Assembly (NCBI GenBank): GCA_965112735.1
Contig: OZ218951.1
Span: 1,054,001-1,118,000, forward strand
Direction: 5' to 3'
Length of the DNA: 64,000 bases
Source: Phaeosaccion multiseriatum
Taxonomy: Eukaryota > Ochrophyta, other classes
Below are positions 1-12,900 of this stretch, in pieces; within the stretch, counting starts at the first letter, position 1; the number at the start of each line of letters is the position of its first letter. A model generated the notes under the pieces. The model saw nothing but the letters and a program-made list of their open reading frames with translations, did no database searches and was not told where the DNA came from. The position numbers were made by a program, and so were the translations under genes.

Positions 1-584
1 GGCTGTGGGGCTGTTGGTGACCCTCGCATAGGCTCTGACACTGACGGCAATGGCGCTGTTACTGGAGGCGATGAGGCTGCTTCCACTCGTCCTGAGCTTC
101 TGTAGTCTCCGAAAGGGCTGTAGCTCGTCACGGGAGCAGTGGGTGCAGCTGGCGGCGGCATTGGCGCTGCTGGAGGGGATGATGAGGCTCCCATTCCTCC
201 CGGGCTGCCGCTGCGGTACGCCCCGCGGCCAAAGCTCTTGACCGGGGCACTGGGCGCAGCTGGTGGCGTCTGTCCTGCTCCTTGCTGGGCCTGGTAGCTG
301 CTGTCCGTGTTGCTCTGATGATTGGGGAAAGGGTGATGACGTGGGGAGGACGAGAGGTGGGGTGTGGTTGGGGAGAGGAGAGAGTGTGAGTGAAGCGGGC
401 CGGGGGGAGTGGCAAGGCAAGGAAGACGCACACAAAGCGCTCGAACCGCGGCAGTCTTGAAAACACTTTCCAAAAATCGAGGAGGATGTACGCTCACGAA
501 CACACACAACACAAGATAAACAAACGCACTCGGCATTCCATTCCCATCTGCTTCTTGCCGCTCTGGACACCAGACAAGCCACAG

Positions 585-624
<40 letters not shown>

Positions 625-1217
625 ACACACACACACACACACTCACTCACACACACAATCGCACACACTCACTCACACACACAATCGCACACACTCACTT
701 ACACACACAACAAAAAATGAGGATAAAACGTTCGATATATTATAGTCAAGAGAGAAAAGGAGGAGGTCGGTAGGTGCGCAGAGGCTCAACAGCGAAGTCT
801 CTCCCTCCTCCAACCTCATCCATCCACTGCCATCCATCCATCTCAGCGACTGCCGTCCCCACTAACCTTTTGCTGCTGCTGCGCGGCGTAAAGGGCCGCT
901 CCCTCAACACCGAAGCTTCCTCCTGTGCTGCTTGCGCCGCTGCCGCTGTCGCGGTTTGCTCCGTAAGGTGAGTAGCTCGTCATGGGCGCACTGGGAGGAG
1001 CTGGTGGTGCTTCTCTCCCAGACGGTGGTGCTGAAGCCACTCCTCCAGGAGGGCTGCTGCTGTTGCTCCCGCTGCGGTAGGCCCCGCGGCCGAAGCTCTT
1101 CACCTCTCCTGTGCTGCTTGCGTCGCTGCCGCCTATTACGCTGACTCCAACCGGAGTGAAGCTCACAGGCACTTGCGCTGACCCTTCCGGCGGCACGGGT
1201 ACTGACCGTGAGATGGA

Positions 1218-1255
<38 letters not shown>

Positions 1256-2917
1256 GGTAGGCGCCGAAGCGATCATACGTCCTTGCTCCTCCTCCTGAGC
1301 TCTCTGTCCTCTCTCCTGCGCTGCTTGGGGAGCCTCCGATGGCAGCAGAAGCGCTGCTCACAGGGGCAGTGTAGACTGATGGCGCTGGTGCGGCTGGGGC
1401 TGATGCCGATGCTGTGCGTGACGCCATGTACGCTGCAAAGCCCGTCAATGGGGCACTTTCTGCAGCTGCTGATGCCTCCCTAACAGGAGGTGTTGAGCCG
1501 CTGCTGCTGCTGCTGCCGCTGCTACTACTACTACTGCTGGTGCTGGTGCGATAGTCTCCGTAGCGGGCGTACGACTTTGCCCCTCCTCCTGTGCTGTGTT
1601 GGTAAGCTGCGATGGGAGGAGGAGGCGACGCTGATGCCACTACTCCAGGAGGGCTGCTGCTGCGGCTCTCGCTGCGGTATGCCCCGCGGCCGAAGCTCTT
1701 CGCCTCTCCTGTGCTCGGCGTTGGTTGCTGTGTGACACTTGCTGTCCGACGGCGGAGCTCTTCAAACGACCCTCTCCCTCCTCCTCCCCCTGCCACAGCA
1801 CCTCCACCGCTTGCTTGAGCTGCCTCGAGGCTCTTCCGGTACTCCGCGTAACTCATTGCAGCTCCCGAGGGCTCTGGTGCCGCTTGTCTCACAGGGGGTG
1901 GCGGCGGCGTCGTCAGTCCTCCTTGTTCGCTACCACGATAGTCTTGAAATCGGGAGAAACTCCTTCCTGACCCTTCCACTGGATGGGCCGCTGGTGCCGG
2001 GGGTGCCGCAGGAGGCCATGCGGAGGGTGCCATTCCTCCGGAGCTTCGAGGCTCCTCCTGCACACGCTGCACTACCGAATAGCTCCTTGCTGACATGGCC
2101 ACACCCCCTACGCTACTGAAGCCGCCAGAGCGACCCTGTCCGACCAGCTCAGCCTCGGCCTCACGAATCTCCTCTTGCACGTGTACCTCTCGCACCTCGC
2201 GCACTTGGGCATCCTTAATCTCTTCTTGGGCTGCCGATGGGTGCCCAACTCGTGCTGCCTTGGTCAGAAACTCCACGAGGGCAGGATTGCTCGTTGGTGG
2301 GGCTGGCGGGGACTGCGGCCCAGGTGTCAAAGCTTGTCTCACACGTGGTTTGTCCTTCTTGATCTTGACTCCTCCTACGTTGCTGCTGAGGAAATCTCCG
2401 AACGCTGCGAAGCTCTTGACGGGCACCTGCACGGGCGCAATGGTCTGTCTCACTTGTGCCGCTCCTGAAAGTCCTGCCTCCCTGGAGACCACCCTACTCG
2501 TTGCTGTGGCTGATGGTGACGATGGTGCCTCGAGGCTTGCGCCACTCGACGAAGCCCCCACCTGTGTGACTGCCTCCGAGAAGGGAGTAGCTGGTGGATC
2601 TGATGCAGGTGCGGACGCCTGGTTTACTGGTGAAGATGCTGTTTGGACCACTGGTGTTGGAGGAGGCGAATGCGACACAGTAGGCAAGGCGCTGCGGTAC
2701 GCCCCGCGACCGAAGCTCTTGGCCTCTCCTCCTGTGGCTGTGGCAGGCGAGATGCTCGACGCAGGAGCGGAAGGAGTTGATGCGGATGCCATAGGGCTGC
2801 TGCTGCTGCTGCTGCTGCTGCGGTACGCCCCGCGACCGAAGCTCTTGGCCTCTCCTCCTGTGGCTGTAGTAGGCGAGACGCTCGACGCAGGAGCAGGAGT
2901 TGATGCGGATGCCACGG

Positions 2918-2950
<33 letters not shown>

Positions 2951-4317
2951 GGTAGGCTCCGCGACCGAAGCTCTTGGCCTCTCCTCTCGCAGGCGAGACG
3001 CTAGACGCGGGAGCGGAGGGAGTTGGTGCGGATGCCACAGGGCTGCTGCTGCTGCTGCTGCCGCTGCGGTACGCCCCGCGACCGAAGCTCTTGGCCTCTC
3101 CTCCTGTGGCTGTGGCAGGCGAGATGCTCGACTCGGGAGCGGAAGGAGATGATGCGGATGCCACAGGGCTGCTGCTGCTGCTGCTGCTGCCGCTGCGGTA
3201 CGCCCCGCGACCGAAGCTCTTAATTTCTCCTACTGTGGCTCCGATAGGAGAAGAAGCGGTGTTGACAGGATCAGCGGGGGCTGGCGGTGCTGGTACCTCG
3301 TTCACTGGTGACGATCCCGTGAGCCCCGCTGGTGTCGGAGGAGACGCTTGCGAATCAGGCGCCTGCCTTGGCGAAGCCCTACCGAAGGGCGAGTAGCTCC
3401 TGGCCGCTGCCGGTGGTGGCTGTGCGGCTGTTGGTGGTCCAACTCCCGCTGGTGCTTGCGCCGTCTCGCCCACGCTGCTGGGCTTGGCCACGTAAGGGGA
3501 ATAGCTCCTTCCTGGCACGCCTGACGCCGGCTGTGTTGGGGGCGATGATTGGGGAAAGGGTGGTGGGGTGGGAGAGTTGAGTAAAAGAAACCTGGACAAG
3601 ATCGAAACAGGCGAGGTGTTCTGGCGAAGGAGGGGGTCGATATCGTATCGATATATATATACATATATATATAGAGAGAGGGGGGGGGGGGGGGCACACA
3701 CACACACACACGTACACACACTCGCGCCCAACATACAAGAAGGATAGAAAGCTCGATATCATGTCCAAGAGAGAGAGGAGGAGAGGGTTGGTAGGTGTTC
3801 AGAGGCTCAGTAGGTAAAGGAGGGAGGATGGATTGGGCTGGAGTCTACCCCCCCCCCCCCCCCCGAAGTTTTCATCCATCCACTGCCATCCATCCCCCTA
3901 TTTTTATACCACTGCCATCCCAACTAACCTTTTGCTGTTGCTGTATGGCGTGAAGAGCACCCCCCCCTCCTGTGTTGCTTGCGTCGCTGTTGCTGCCGCT
4001 GCGGTAGGACGAATAAGGCGAGTAGCTCGTTACGGGAGAACTGGCTACTCCTCCTCCTGCTGCTGCCTGGGTCCCAAGGCTGCCGCTGCGGTACGCCCCG
4101 ACGCCGAAGCTCTTGGCCTCTCCTCCTGTGGCTGTGGCAGGCGAGACGCTCGACGCAGGAGCGGAAGGAGTTGATGCGGATGCCACAGGGCTGCTGCTTC
4201 TGCTGCTGCTGCCGCTGCGGTACGCCCCGACGCCGAAGCTCTTGGCCTCTCCTCCTGTGGCTGTGGCAGGCGAGACGCTCGACGCAGGAGCGGGTGGAGT
4301 TGATGCGGATGCCATAG

Positions 4318-4350
<33 letters not shown>

Positions 4351-4835
4351 GGTACGCCCCGCGACCGAAGCTCTTGGCCTCTCCTCCTGTGGCTGTGGCA
4401 GGCGAGACGCTCGACGCAGGAGTAGAAGGAGTTGATGCGGATGCCATAGGGCTACTGCTGCTGCTGCTGCTGCTGCGGTACGCCCCGCGACCGAAGCTCT
4501 TGGCCTCTCCTCCTGTGGCTGTGGCAGGCGAGACGCTCGACGCAGGAGCAGAAGGAGTTGATGCGGATGCCATAGGGCTACTGCTGCTGCTGCTGCTGCC
4601 GCTGCGGTACGCCCCGCGACCGAAGCTCTTGGCCTCTCCTCCTGTGGCTGTGGCAGGCGAGACGCTCGACGCAGGAGCAGAAGGAGTTGATGCGGATGCC
4701 ATAGGGCTACTGCTGCTGCTGCTGCTGCCGCTGCGGTACGCCCCGCGACCGAAGCTCTTGGCCTCTCCTCCTGTGGCTGTGGCAGGCGAGACGCTCGACG
4801 CAGGAGCGGAAGGAGTTGATGCGGATGCCACGGGG

Positions 4836-4869
<34 letters not shown>

Positions 4870-6633
4870 GGTACGCCCCGCGACCGAAGCTCTTGGCCTC
4901 GCCTCCTGTAGCTCTGGCAGGGGAGACGCTCGACGCAGGAGCGGAATAAATTGATGCGGATGCCACAGGGCTGCTGCTGCTGCTGCTGCTGCTGCCGCTG
5001 CGGTACGCCCCGATGCCGTAGCTGCTCTTGGCCTCTCCTCCTGTGCTGTCTTGGTAAGCTCCGATAGGAGAAGAAGCGGTGTTGACAGGATCAGCGGGGG
5101 CTGGCGGTGCTGGTACCTCGTTCACTGGTGACGATGCCGTGAGCCCCGCTGGTGTCGGAGGAGACGCTTGCGATTCAGGCGCCTGCCTTGGCGAAGCCCT
5201 ACCGAAGGGCGAGTAGCTCTTGGCCGCTGCCGGTGGCTGTGGGGCTGCTGGTGACCCAACTCCCCCTGGTGCTTGCGCCGTCTCGCCCACGCTGCTGGGC
5301 TTGGCCACGTAAGGGGAATAGCTCCTTCCTGGCTCGCCTGACGCTGCCTGTGTTGGGGGCGATGATTGGGGGGGGGTGCTTGTGCTGTCACTCCACCCTG
5401 CCCTGCACCCTGCCCCACCTCGCTCACACTAACCACCATGGCTTGCTCTGACCCAGCACTGCTTCGGTAATCTCCAAATCGGGTGTATGTCTTTGCTCCC
5501 CCTCCTCCGCTGCCAACGCCGTAGTCACCGAAGCGACTGTAGCTCTTGGATGCCGGAGGAGAGACGGCTGCTTGGGCCGGAGACACCGCTGCTGTCGCTC
5601 CTCCTCCTCCTCCTCCCGCGGCTCCAGGGCTGCCACTACCGTAGGCCCCAACTCCATAGCTGCTCTTCGTATCTCCGCTGCTGCTGCTGCTGCTGCTGCT
5701 GCGGTAAGCCCCGACGCCATAGCTCTTCTTCGGTGCAGGGGACCACAAGGGTGGCACTGTTCGCGGCTCTCTCGTGGTGCCCTCCTGCGAATCTGATGAG
5801 AACCCTCTCACAGCCTCTGACGCTGCTGGTGTTGCTGGTGCTGGTGCTGGTGCTGGTGGTGAGCTGGTGCGGTAGGACGAGTATGGGGAGTAAGTCGTCA
5901 CGGGGGCACTGATTGTAGGTGGTGGTGGCAATTGCGATGCTGGAGGGGATGAGGATGCTACCCCTCCTGCAGGGCTGCCGCTGCGGTACGCCCCGCGGCC
6001 AAAGCTCTTGACTGGGGCACTGGGAGCAGCTGGTGGCGTCTGTCCTGCTCCTTGCTGGGCCTGGTAGCTGCTGTCCGTGTTGCTCTGATGATTGGGGAAA
6101 GGGTGATGACGTGGGGAGGACGAGAGGTGGGGTGTGGTTGGGGAGAGGAGAGAGAGTGTGAGTGAAGCGGGCCGGGGGGAGTGGCAAGGCAAGGATGACA
6201 TACACAAATGCGGCTCGACCTGAAGCAGTCTCGAAATCACTTTCCAAAAATCGAGAAGATGTAAGCACGCACGCACGCACGCACAAGATAAACAAAGCAC
6301 TCGGCATTCCATGTCCACCTCTGTTCCGTCCACTGCCATCCCCACTAACCTGTTGCTGCTGCTGGGCGGCGAGAGGGACATCTGCCCCAGCACCTACGCT
6401 TCCTCCTGCACTCGTTGCGTCGCTGCGGCTGTCGCGGTTTGCCCCGTAAGGAGAGGAGCTCGTCAAGGGGGCAGTGGGTGGTGGCAATGGCGCTGCTGGA
6501 GCCGATGATGATGCTGCTACAGGGCTGCTGCTGCGGTACGCCCCGCGACCGAAGCTCTTGGCCTCTCCTCCTGTGGCTGTGGCAGGAGTGACGCTCGACT
6601 CGGTAGCGGAGGGAGTTGATGGGTATGCCACTG

Positions 6634-6673
<40 letters not shown>

Positions 6674-6777
6674 GCTGCGGTACGCCCCGCGACCGAAGCT
6701 CTTGGCCTCTCCTCCTGTGGCTGTGGCAGGAGTGACGCTCGACTCGGTAGAGGAGGGAGTTGATGGGTATGCCACTG

Positions 6778-6814
<37 letters not shown>

Positions 6815-6919
6815 GCTGCGGTACGCCCCGCGACCGAAGCTCTTGGTCTCTCCTCCTGCGGCTGTGGCAGGCGAGACGCTCGACGCAGGAGCGGAAGGAG
6901 TTGATGCGGATGCCACAGG

Positions 6920-6961
<42 letters not shown>

Positions 6962-9900
6962 GCTGCGGTACGCCCCGCGACCGAAGCTCTTGGCCTCTCC
7001 TCCTGTGGCTGTGGCAGGCGAGACGCTCGATGCGGGAGCGGCAGGAGTTGATGCGGATGCCACGGGGCTGCTGCTGCTGCTGCTGCTGCGGTACGCCCCG
7101 CGACCGAAGCTCTTGGCCTCTCCTCCTGTGGCTGTGGCAGGGGAGACGCTCGACGCAGGAGCGGAATAAGTTGATGTGGACGCCACAGGGCTGCTGCTGC
7201 TGCTGCTGCTGCCGCTGCGGTACGCCCCGCGACCGAAGCTCTTAACTTCTCCTACTGTAGTTCCGATAGGAGAAGAAGCGGTGTTGACAGGATCAGCGGG
7301 GGCTGGCGGTGCTGGTACCTCGTTCACTGGTGACGATCCCGTGAGCCCCGCTGGTGTCGGAGGAGACGCTTGCGATTCAGGCGCCTGCCTTGGCGAAGCC
7401 CTACCGAAGGGCGAGTAGCTCTTGGCCGTTGCCGGTGGTTGTGCGGCTGCTGATGACCCTCGCATAGGCTCTGACACTGACGGCAATGGCGCTGTTACTG
7501 GAGGCGATGAGGCTGCTTCCACTCGTCCTGAGCTTCTGTAGTCTCCGAAAGGGCTGTAGCTCGTCACGGGAGCAGTGGGTGCAGCTGGCGGCGGCATTGG
7601 CGCTGCGGGAGCCGATGATGAGGCTCCCATTCCTCCCGGGCTGCCGCTGCGGTACGCCCCGCGGCCAAAGCTCTTGACTGGGGCACTGGGAGCAGCTGGT
7701 GGCGTCTGTCCTGCTCCTTGCTGGGCCTGGTAGCTGCTGTCCGTGTTGCTCTGATGATTGGGGAAAGGGTGATGACATGGGGAGGACGAGAGGTGGGGTG
7801 TGGTTGGGGAGAGGAGGGAGAGTGTGAGTGAAGCGGGCCGGGGGGAGTGGCAAGGTAAGGAGGACGCACACAAAGCGCTCGAACCGCGGCAGTTTTGAAG
7901 ACAGTAAGCACACACACACCACAAAAAATAACACAACAGCAGAAAAGACAACAACTCGGACAGTGTATCAAGGCAGGAAAGAAGGAAATCTGGCAGAGAA
8001 GGAGGCGGTGTAGAGGGAGGAGGGGTCGAGATGTAGAGGGAGGACGGGTCGAGATGTAGAGGGTGTGCGCACACACGCTCAACATGAATGAAAAGAACGA
8101 AAGTGTGTGCAAGAATCGGGGCAGGCAACGAGGTATCACACACGCACACGCACACACACACACGCGCGCACACACACACACGCGCACACATACACACACG
8201 CACACATATACACACGCACACATACAAACACACCTGCAACACAACAAGAAGGGTAAAACGCTCGATATCATGTCCAAAAGAGAGAGGAGGAGAGGGTTGG
8301 TAGGTGTTCAGAGGCTCAGTAGGGAAGGGAGGGAGGGGAGGGAGGGGGGGAGGAAGGGGCGAAGTCTCTCCCTCCTCCAAACCTAATACATCCATTGCCA
8401 TCCATCCACCTCATCCACTGCCATCCCCACTAACCTGTTGCTGCTGCTGTGCGGCGAGAGGGGCATCTGCCCCAGCACCTACGCTTCCTCCTGCACTCGT
8501 TGCGTCGCTGCTGCTGCTTGCGCTGGTTTTAACGGGGGTGTAGCTCACAGTCACTGGTACTGGCGGTATCGAGATGTTGCTGCTGGTGCTGCCGCTGCCT
8601 TTGCTGACGCTGATGCTGCCTTTGCTGGTGCTGGTGCTGCTGGTGCTGGTGCTGCTGGTGCTGCTGGTGCTGGTGCTGCTGGTGCTGCTGGTGCTGCTGC
8701 GATGATCACCGAATCGGGCGTAACTTTTTGCACCTACTCCTGTACTCTTTGCGCTTTCACCTCCGCTGGCAGGAGAAGTGCTAGTCACAGACGAAGCGGG
8801 GGCTGCCAGTACTGGTGCTGCTGGAGGCGATGAGGCTCCTGAGTAAGGTGAGTAAGACTTTGGCCCTGCTCCTGTGCTGCTTCCGCCGCTGTCGCTCTTC
8901 GTGCTGGCTCCAACAGGGGTGTAGCTGACAGTCACTGGTTCGGACTCTGCTGATGATACTGGCATGGACGCTGTCGAAACACTGCTGGTGCTGCTGCTGC
9001 TGGTGCTGGTGCTGGTGCTGCTGCTGCTGCTGCTACTGCGGTAGGATGAGTAAGGTGAATAGGTTGTGACGGGGGTACTGGGTGCCGCTGGAGGCACTGC
9101 TTCTCCGCCAGACGGTGTCGAGCTGCCGCCGCTGCTGCTACTGCTGCTGCTTCCACGGTAGTCACCGAAACGGGAGAAGCTCCTTGCTGGAGCCTCATTC
9201 CCGGCCGGTGGGGGATCTCGTGCGGCAGATGTTGATGCTGGGGCCTCACTCACTGCCGGCGGTGCCACTGGGGGTGCTTTCGCCCCTCCTCCTCCTCCTC
9301 CTCCACCGCCCCCGGTACTGTAGTCGCCGAAGCGACTGTAGCTCTTGTTGGCCGGAGGAGAGGCGGGTGCTTGGGCCTGGGCCACGGGAGGAGGGGCCTG
9401 GGCTGGAGGAGATACGGGCGCTGCTGTCTGGGCCTGAGCCACGGCTGGTCCTCCTCCTCCCCCCCCTCCTCCTCCTCCTCCACTACCACCACCAGCACCG
9501 CCGCCAACGCCGTAGTCACCGAAGCGACTGTAGCTCCTGGATGCCGGAGGAGAGGCGGGTGCTTGGGCCTGGGCTGCAGGAGAGGCGGGTGCTTGGGCCT
9601 GGGCCACTGGCGACGATGCCGGCGCCGCCTCTCTCACTGCTGTGAGCGAAGGCTGTGTCGAAGGCTGTATTGGCGTTGCTGTCGAAGCTGACACTTCGGT
9701 TACGGCGCCGCCGAAGGTTGACAATTTCCGGCGATCGGGCTCTTGCCCCCCCCGCTCCGTAACAGTTGCCACTGAAGCCACTCCTCCTCCTCCTCCTCCG
9801 GGTGGTTTGGTGCGATAGTCGTTGAATCTAGAGTAGCGATTTGCTGCATCCCCCCCTGCCGGTGCCGAAGCCGGTACCTGCGTGGTGGCTCCTCCGAAAG

Positions 9901-12900
9901 CAGGGTAGAGGTCGTGATCAAGCTCCGCATCCCGCATTGAAGACACACTCATGCTCCGGCCCTCCTCTCCTGCGCCTGGCACCGGCACTGGTGGTGAGGA
10001 GGCCACCTGGGTTGCTGCCCCGCCGAACGATGGGTAGTGTTGGAGATCCGGCTCTTCCCCTCCCCGCTCCGTCACAACTGCGGCAGCTCCTACATACTCC
10101 GCGTAGTCCGTGACAGGTGCCTGCTTCCTTATCGGTGGGGGTGTCGTCTGAGGAGAGGCCTCGACCTGTGTTGCTGCCCCACCGAAAGACGGGAAGATCT
10201 TCATGGGCTCAGAGGTAGTCGTCGAAGGCGGGGGAGGTGGCGGCTGGGGTGCTATGTCTCGAGGCTGTCTCGCTCCTCGTCCTCCGCCTCCTCCGAAGGC
10301 TGAGTAAGACCTCCCCGCCTGCGTCTCTTTCTCCCTCCCTATGTCAGGTGCCAGAGCTCCGTCAAGCCCGCCCACTTGCACTTGCAGTGCGACTCCTGCT
10401 GCTGGTGCTGACGGACGTCTTGGTGCTTCGTCTTCGTCGGTCACAATTGGCGCTGAAGCCGGCACCTGCGTGCCTGACCCACCAAAGGTTGGATAGAGCT
10501 GGCCAACATGCTCGCCCCCTTCCCCTCCCCGCCCTGTTCCAGCTACAGCGTCCCCACCATACTCGACTGCAATTGGTGACTGAGGAGAGGCCTTCATCTG
10601 CGTCGCTGCCCCCCCGAAAGAGGGGAAGATGTCATCGGTTGAAGGTGGTGGGGGAGGTGGCGGCTGGGGTACTGTGGCTTGTGGCGCAATCACCTCTCGT
10701 GGCCCTCCCTGTCCGAAGGCGGAGTATGACTTCCGTACCTGCGTCTCCTTCTCCCGCCCTGTCTCACGTGCAATATCACCGTCCATTCCACCCACATGAG
10801 CAATTCCTGCTGGTGCTGATTGACGTGTTGGTGGTTCGTCTTCGTCTTCGGTCACAATTGGAGCGGAAGTCGGCACCTGTGTGCCTGCCCCTCCGAAGGT
10901 TGGATAGTGCTCAAGGTCCAACTCTGCCCCACCTGGCCCTGTACCCTGCCCTGCCTCACTCGCACCAACGACAATCGCTTGCTCTGCTCCAGCGCTGCTT
11001 CGGTAGTCACCAAAGCGAGTGTAGGTCTTTGCTGAGGCTTGTGCTGTGGTTCCTGGAGAGCTAGCTGGCTCTATCACTGCTGGTGTCACTACTGCTGCCC
11101 TGTCATCGTCTCTGGAGGACGAATCGCTGCTTGCCAGTGGTGCCGATGGCTGTGGAGGGGGTGATGGTGGGGCAGAACCTCTGCCATAGAACTCGTAGGT
11201 TGCTGGGGGGGCCCTTGGCTCTGGCGCAGGTGCTGAAAGGCGCTGCGACTCTACATCCTGCCCTGAAGCAGCCCCATCATCTCCACTCGCCTGCCTCCCC
11301 CCCCGGCTGTTCAGGTAGTCTGCGTAGCTGGCAGGAGGCGCCGTGGGCTCCGCAGGCGCCGACGCTGGCTGGTCCGCCTTGGGCCCTCCTCGATCGAAAC
11401 GGGAGTAAGTCTTGACTGACGCTTGAGAGGCAGCTGGCTCTATCACTGCTGGTGTCACCACTGCTGCTCTGTCATCGTCTCTGGAGGACGAATCGCTGCT
11501 TGCCAGTGGTGCCGATGGCTGTGGAGGGGGTGATGGTGGGGAAGAGCCTCTACCATAATACTCGTAGGTTGCTGGAGGGGCCTTTGGCTCTTCTGGCGCG
11601 GGTGGTGAATGGCGATCATCGTCTCCTCCGCCCCGCCCTGACGCAGCCCCACCCCCTCCGCTCGCCTGCCTGCCCCCACGGCTGTTGATGTAATCCGCGT
11701 AGCTGGCAGGGGGCGCCGATGGCTCCGCAGGTGTCGACGTTGGCCGTGGTGAGGGCTCCACCTGTGGGCCTGCTCGAGCGAAAGGGGAATAACTCTTCGC
11801 TGCTCCTGGTGCTGGCTCGAACCCCACAACTGCTGCTGCTGCGCTGGCTCGAGGGGTCCACGGCTCTGTGTCGGGTGCTGAAAGGCGCTTCGACTCTACA
11901 TCCTGCCCTGAAGCAGCCCCACCATCTCCACTCGCCTGCCTTCCCCCCCGGCTGTTTAGGTAGTCTGCGTAGCTGGCAGGAGGTGCCGTGGGCTCCGCAG
12001 GCGCCGACGCTGGCTGGTCCGCCTTGGGCCCTCCTCGATCGAAACGGGAGTAAGTCTTGACTGACGCTTGAGAGGCAGCTGGCTCTATCACTGCTGGTGT
12101 CACTACTGCTGCCCTGTCATCGTCTCTGGAGGACGAATCGCTGCTTGCCAGCGGTGCCGATGGCTGTGGAGGGGGTGGTGGTGGGGAAGAACCTCTGCCA
12201 TAATACTCGTAGGTTGCTGGAGGGGCCCTTGGCTCTGGCTCGGGCGCTGAGCGGCCACCAACCTCTCCCCTTCCCCCTGAGCGGCTGTTGATGTAGTCCG
12301 CGTAGCTGGCAGGAGGTGCCGTTGGCTCAGCAGGTGTCGACGTTGGCCGTGGCGAGCCTCCCGCCTGTGCTCCACCGAAACGCGAGTACGACTTTGCCGC
12401 CTCTCTCACAGCCGGTGGTTGCGGCACTCCTCCATCGAGGGGGGCTGCCTCTCTCACCACGGGTGGTTGGGAAGAAGCCTCTCTCATAGGAGGATGCTCT
12501 GGTGGTTGGAAAGCGTCGTTCACAGGTACTTGCTCTGCCGGTTGAAACGCCTCGCTCACAGGAAGTGGTTCCGTGTCTTGTCCACCAAAGGGCTGGTAGG
12601 GTTGGCCATCACGCTGTCCCCCGCCCCGCCCTGAAGCAGCCCCAGCATCTCCGCTCGCTTCCCTCCCCCCTGCGCTGCTAAGATAGGCCTGATAGGCCGT
12701 TGGAGGATCCACCGGTGGCTGAGGAGGTGCCGCCGTTGGCTGTGGCGAGCCTCCCACCTGTGCTCCACCGAAACGCGAGTACGACTTTGCCGCCTCTCTC
12801 ACAGCCGGTGGTTGCGGCACTTCTCCATCGAAGGGGGTTGGCTCCCTCACTACTGGTGGTTGGAGAGAAGCCTCTCTCATAGGAAGATGCTCTGGTGGTT

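Noticed and set aside
2095-2955. Plus-strand open frames with Leu, Ala or Cys runs across 1-8400
   Set aside because: They are the opposite strand of the AGC/poly-Ser repeats of gene A; composition follows the triplet repeat and no domain or splice logic supports them.
8088-8386. His/Thr-rich frames at CA repeats
   Set aside because: Dinucleotide repeat in an intron of gene A; no other coding evidence.
1-8400. CRISPR-like regular repeats
   Set aside because: The regular units are coding repeats with in-frame spacers of varying Ser content, in a eukaryotic gene.
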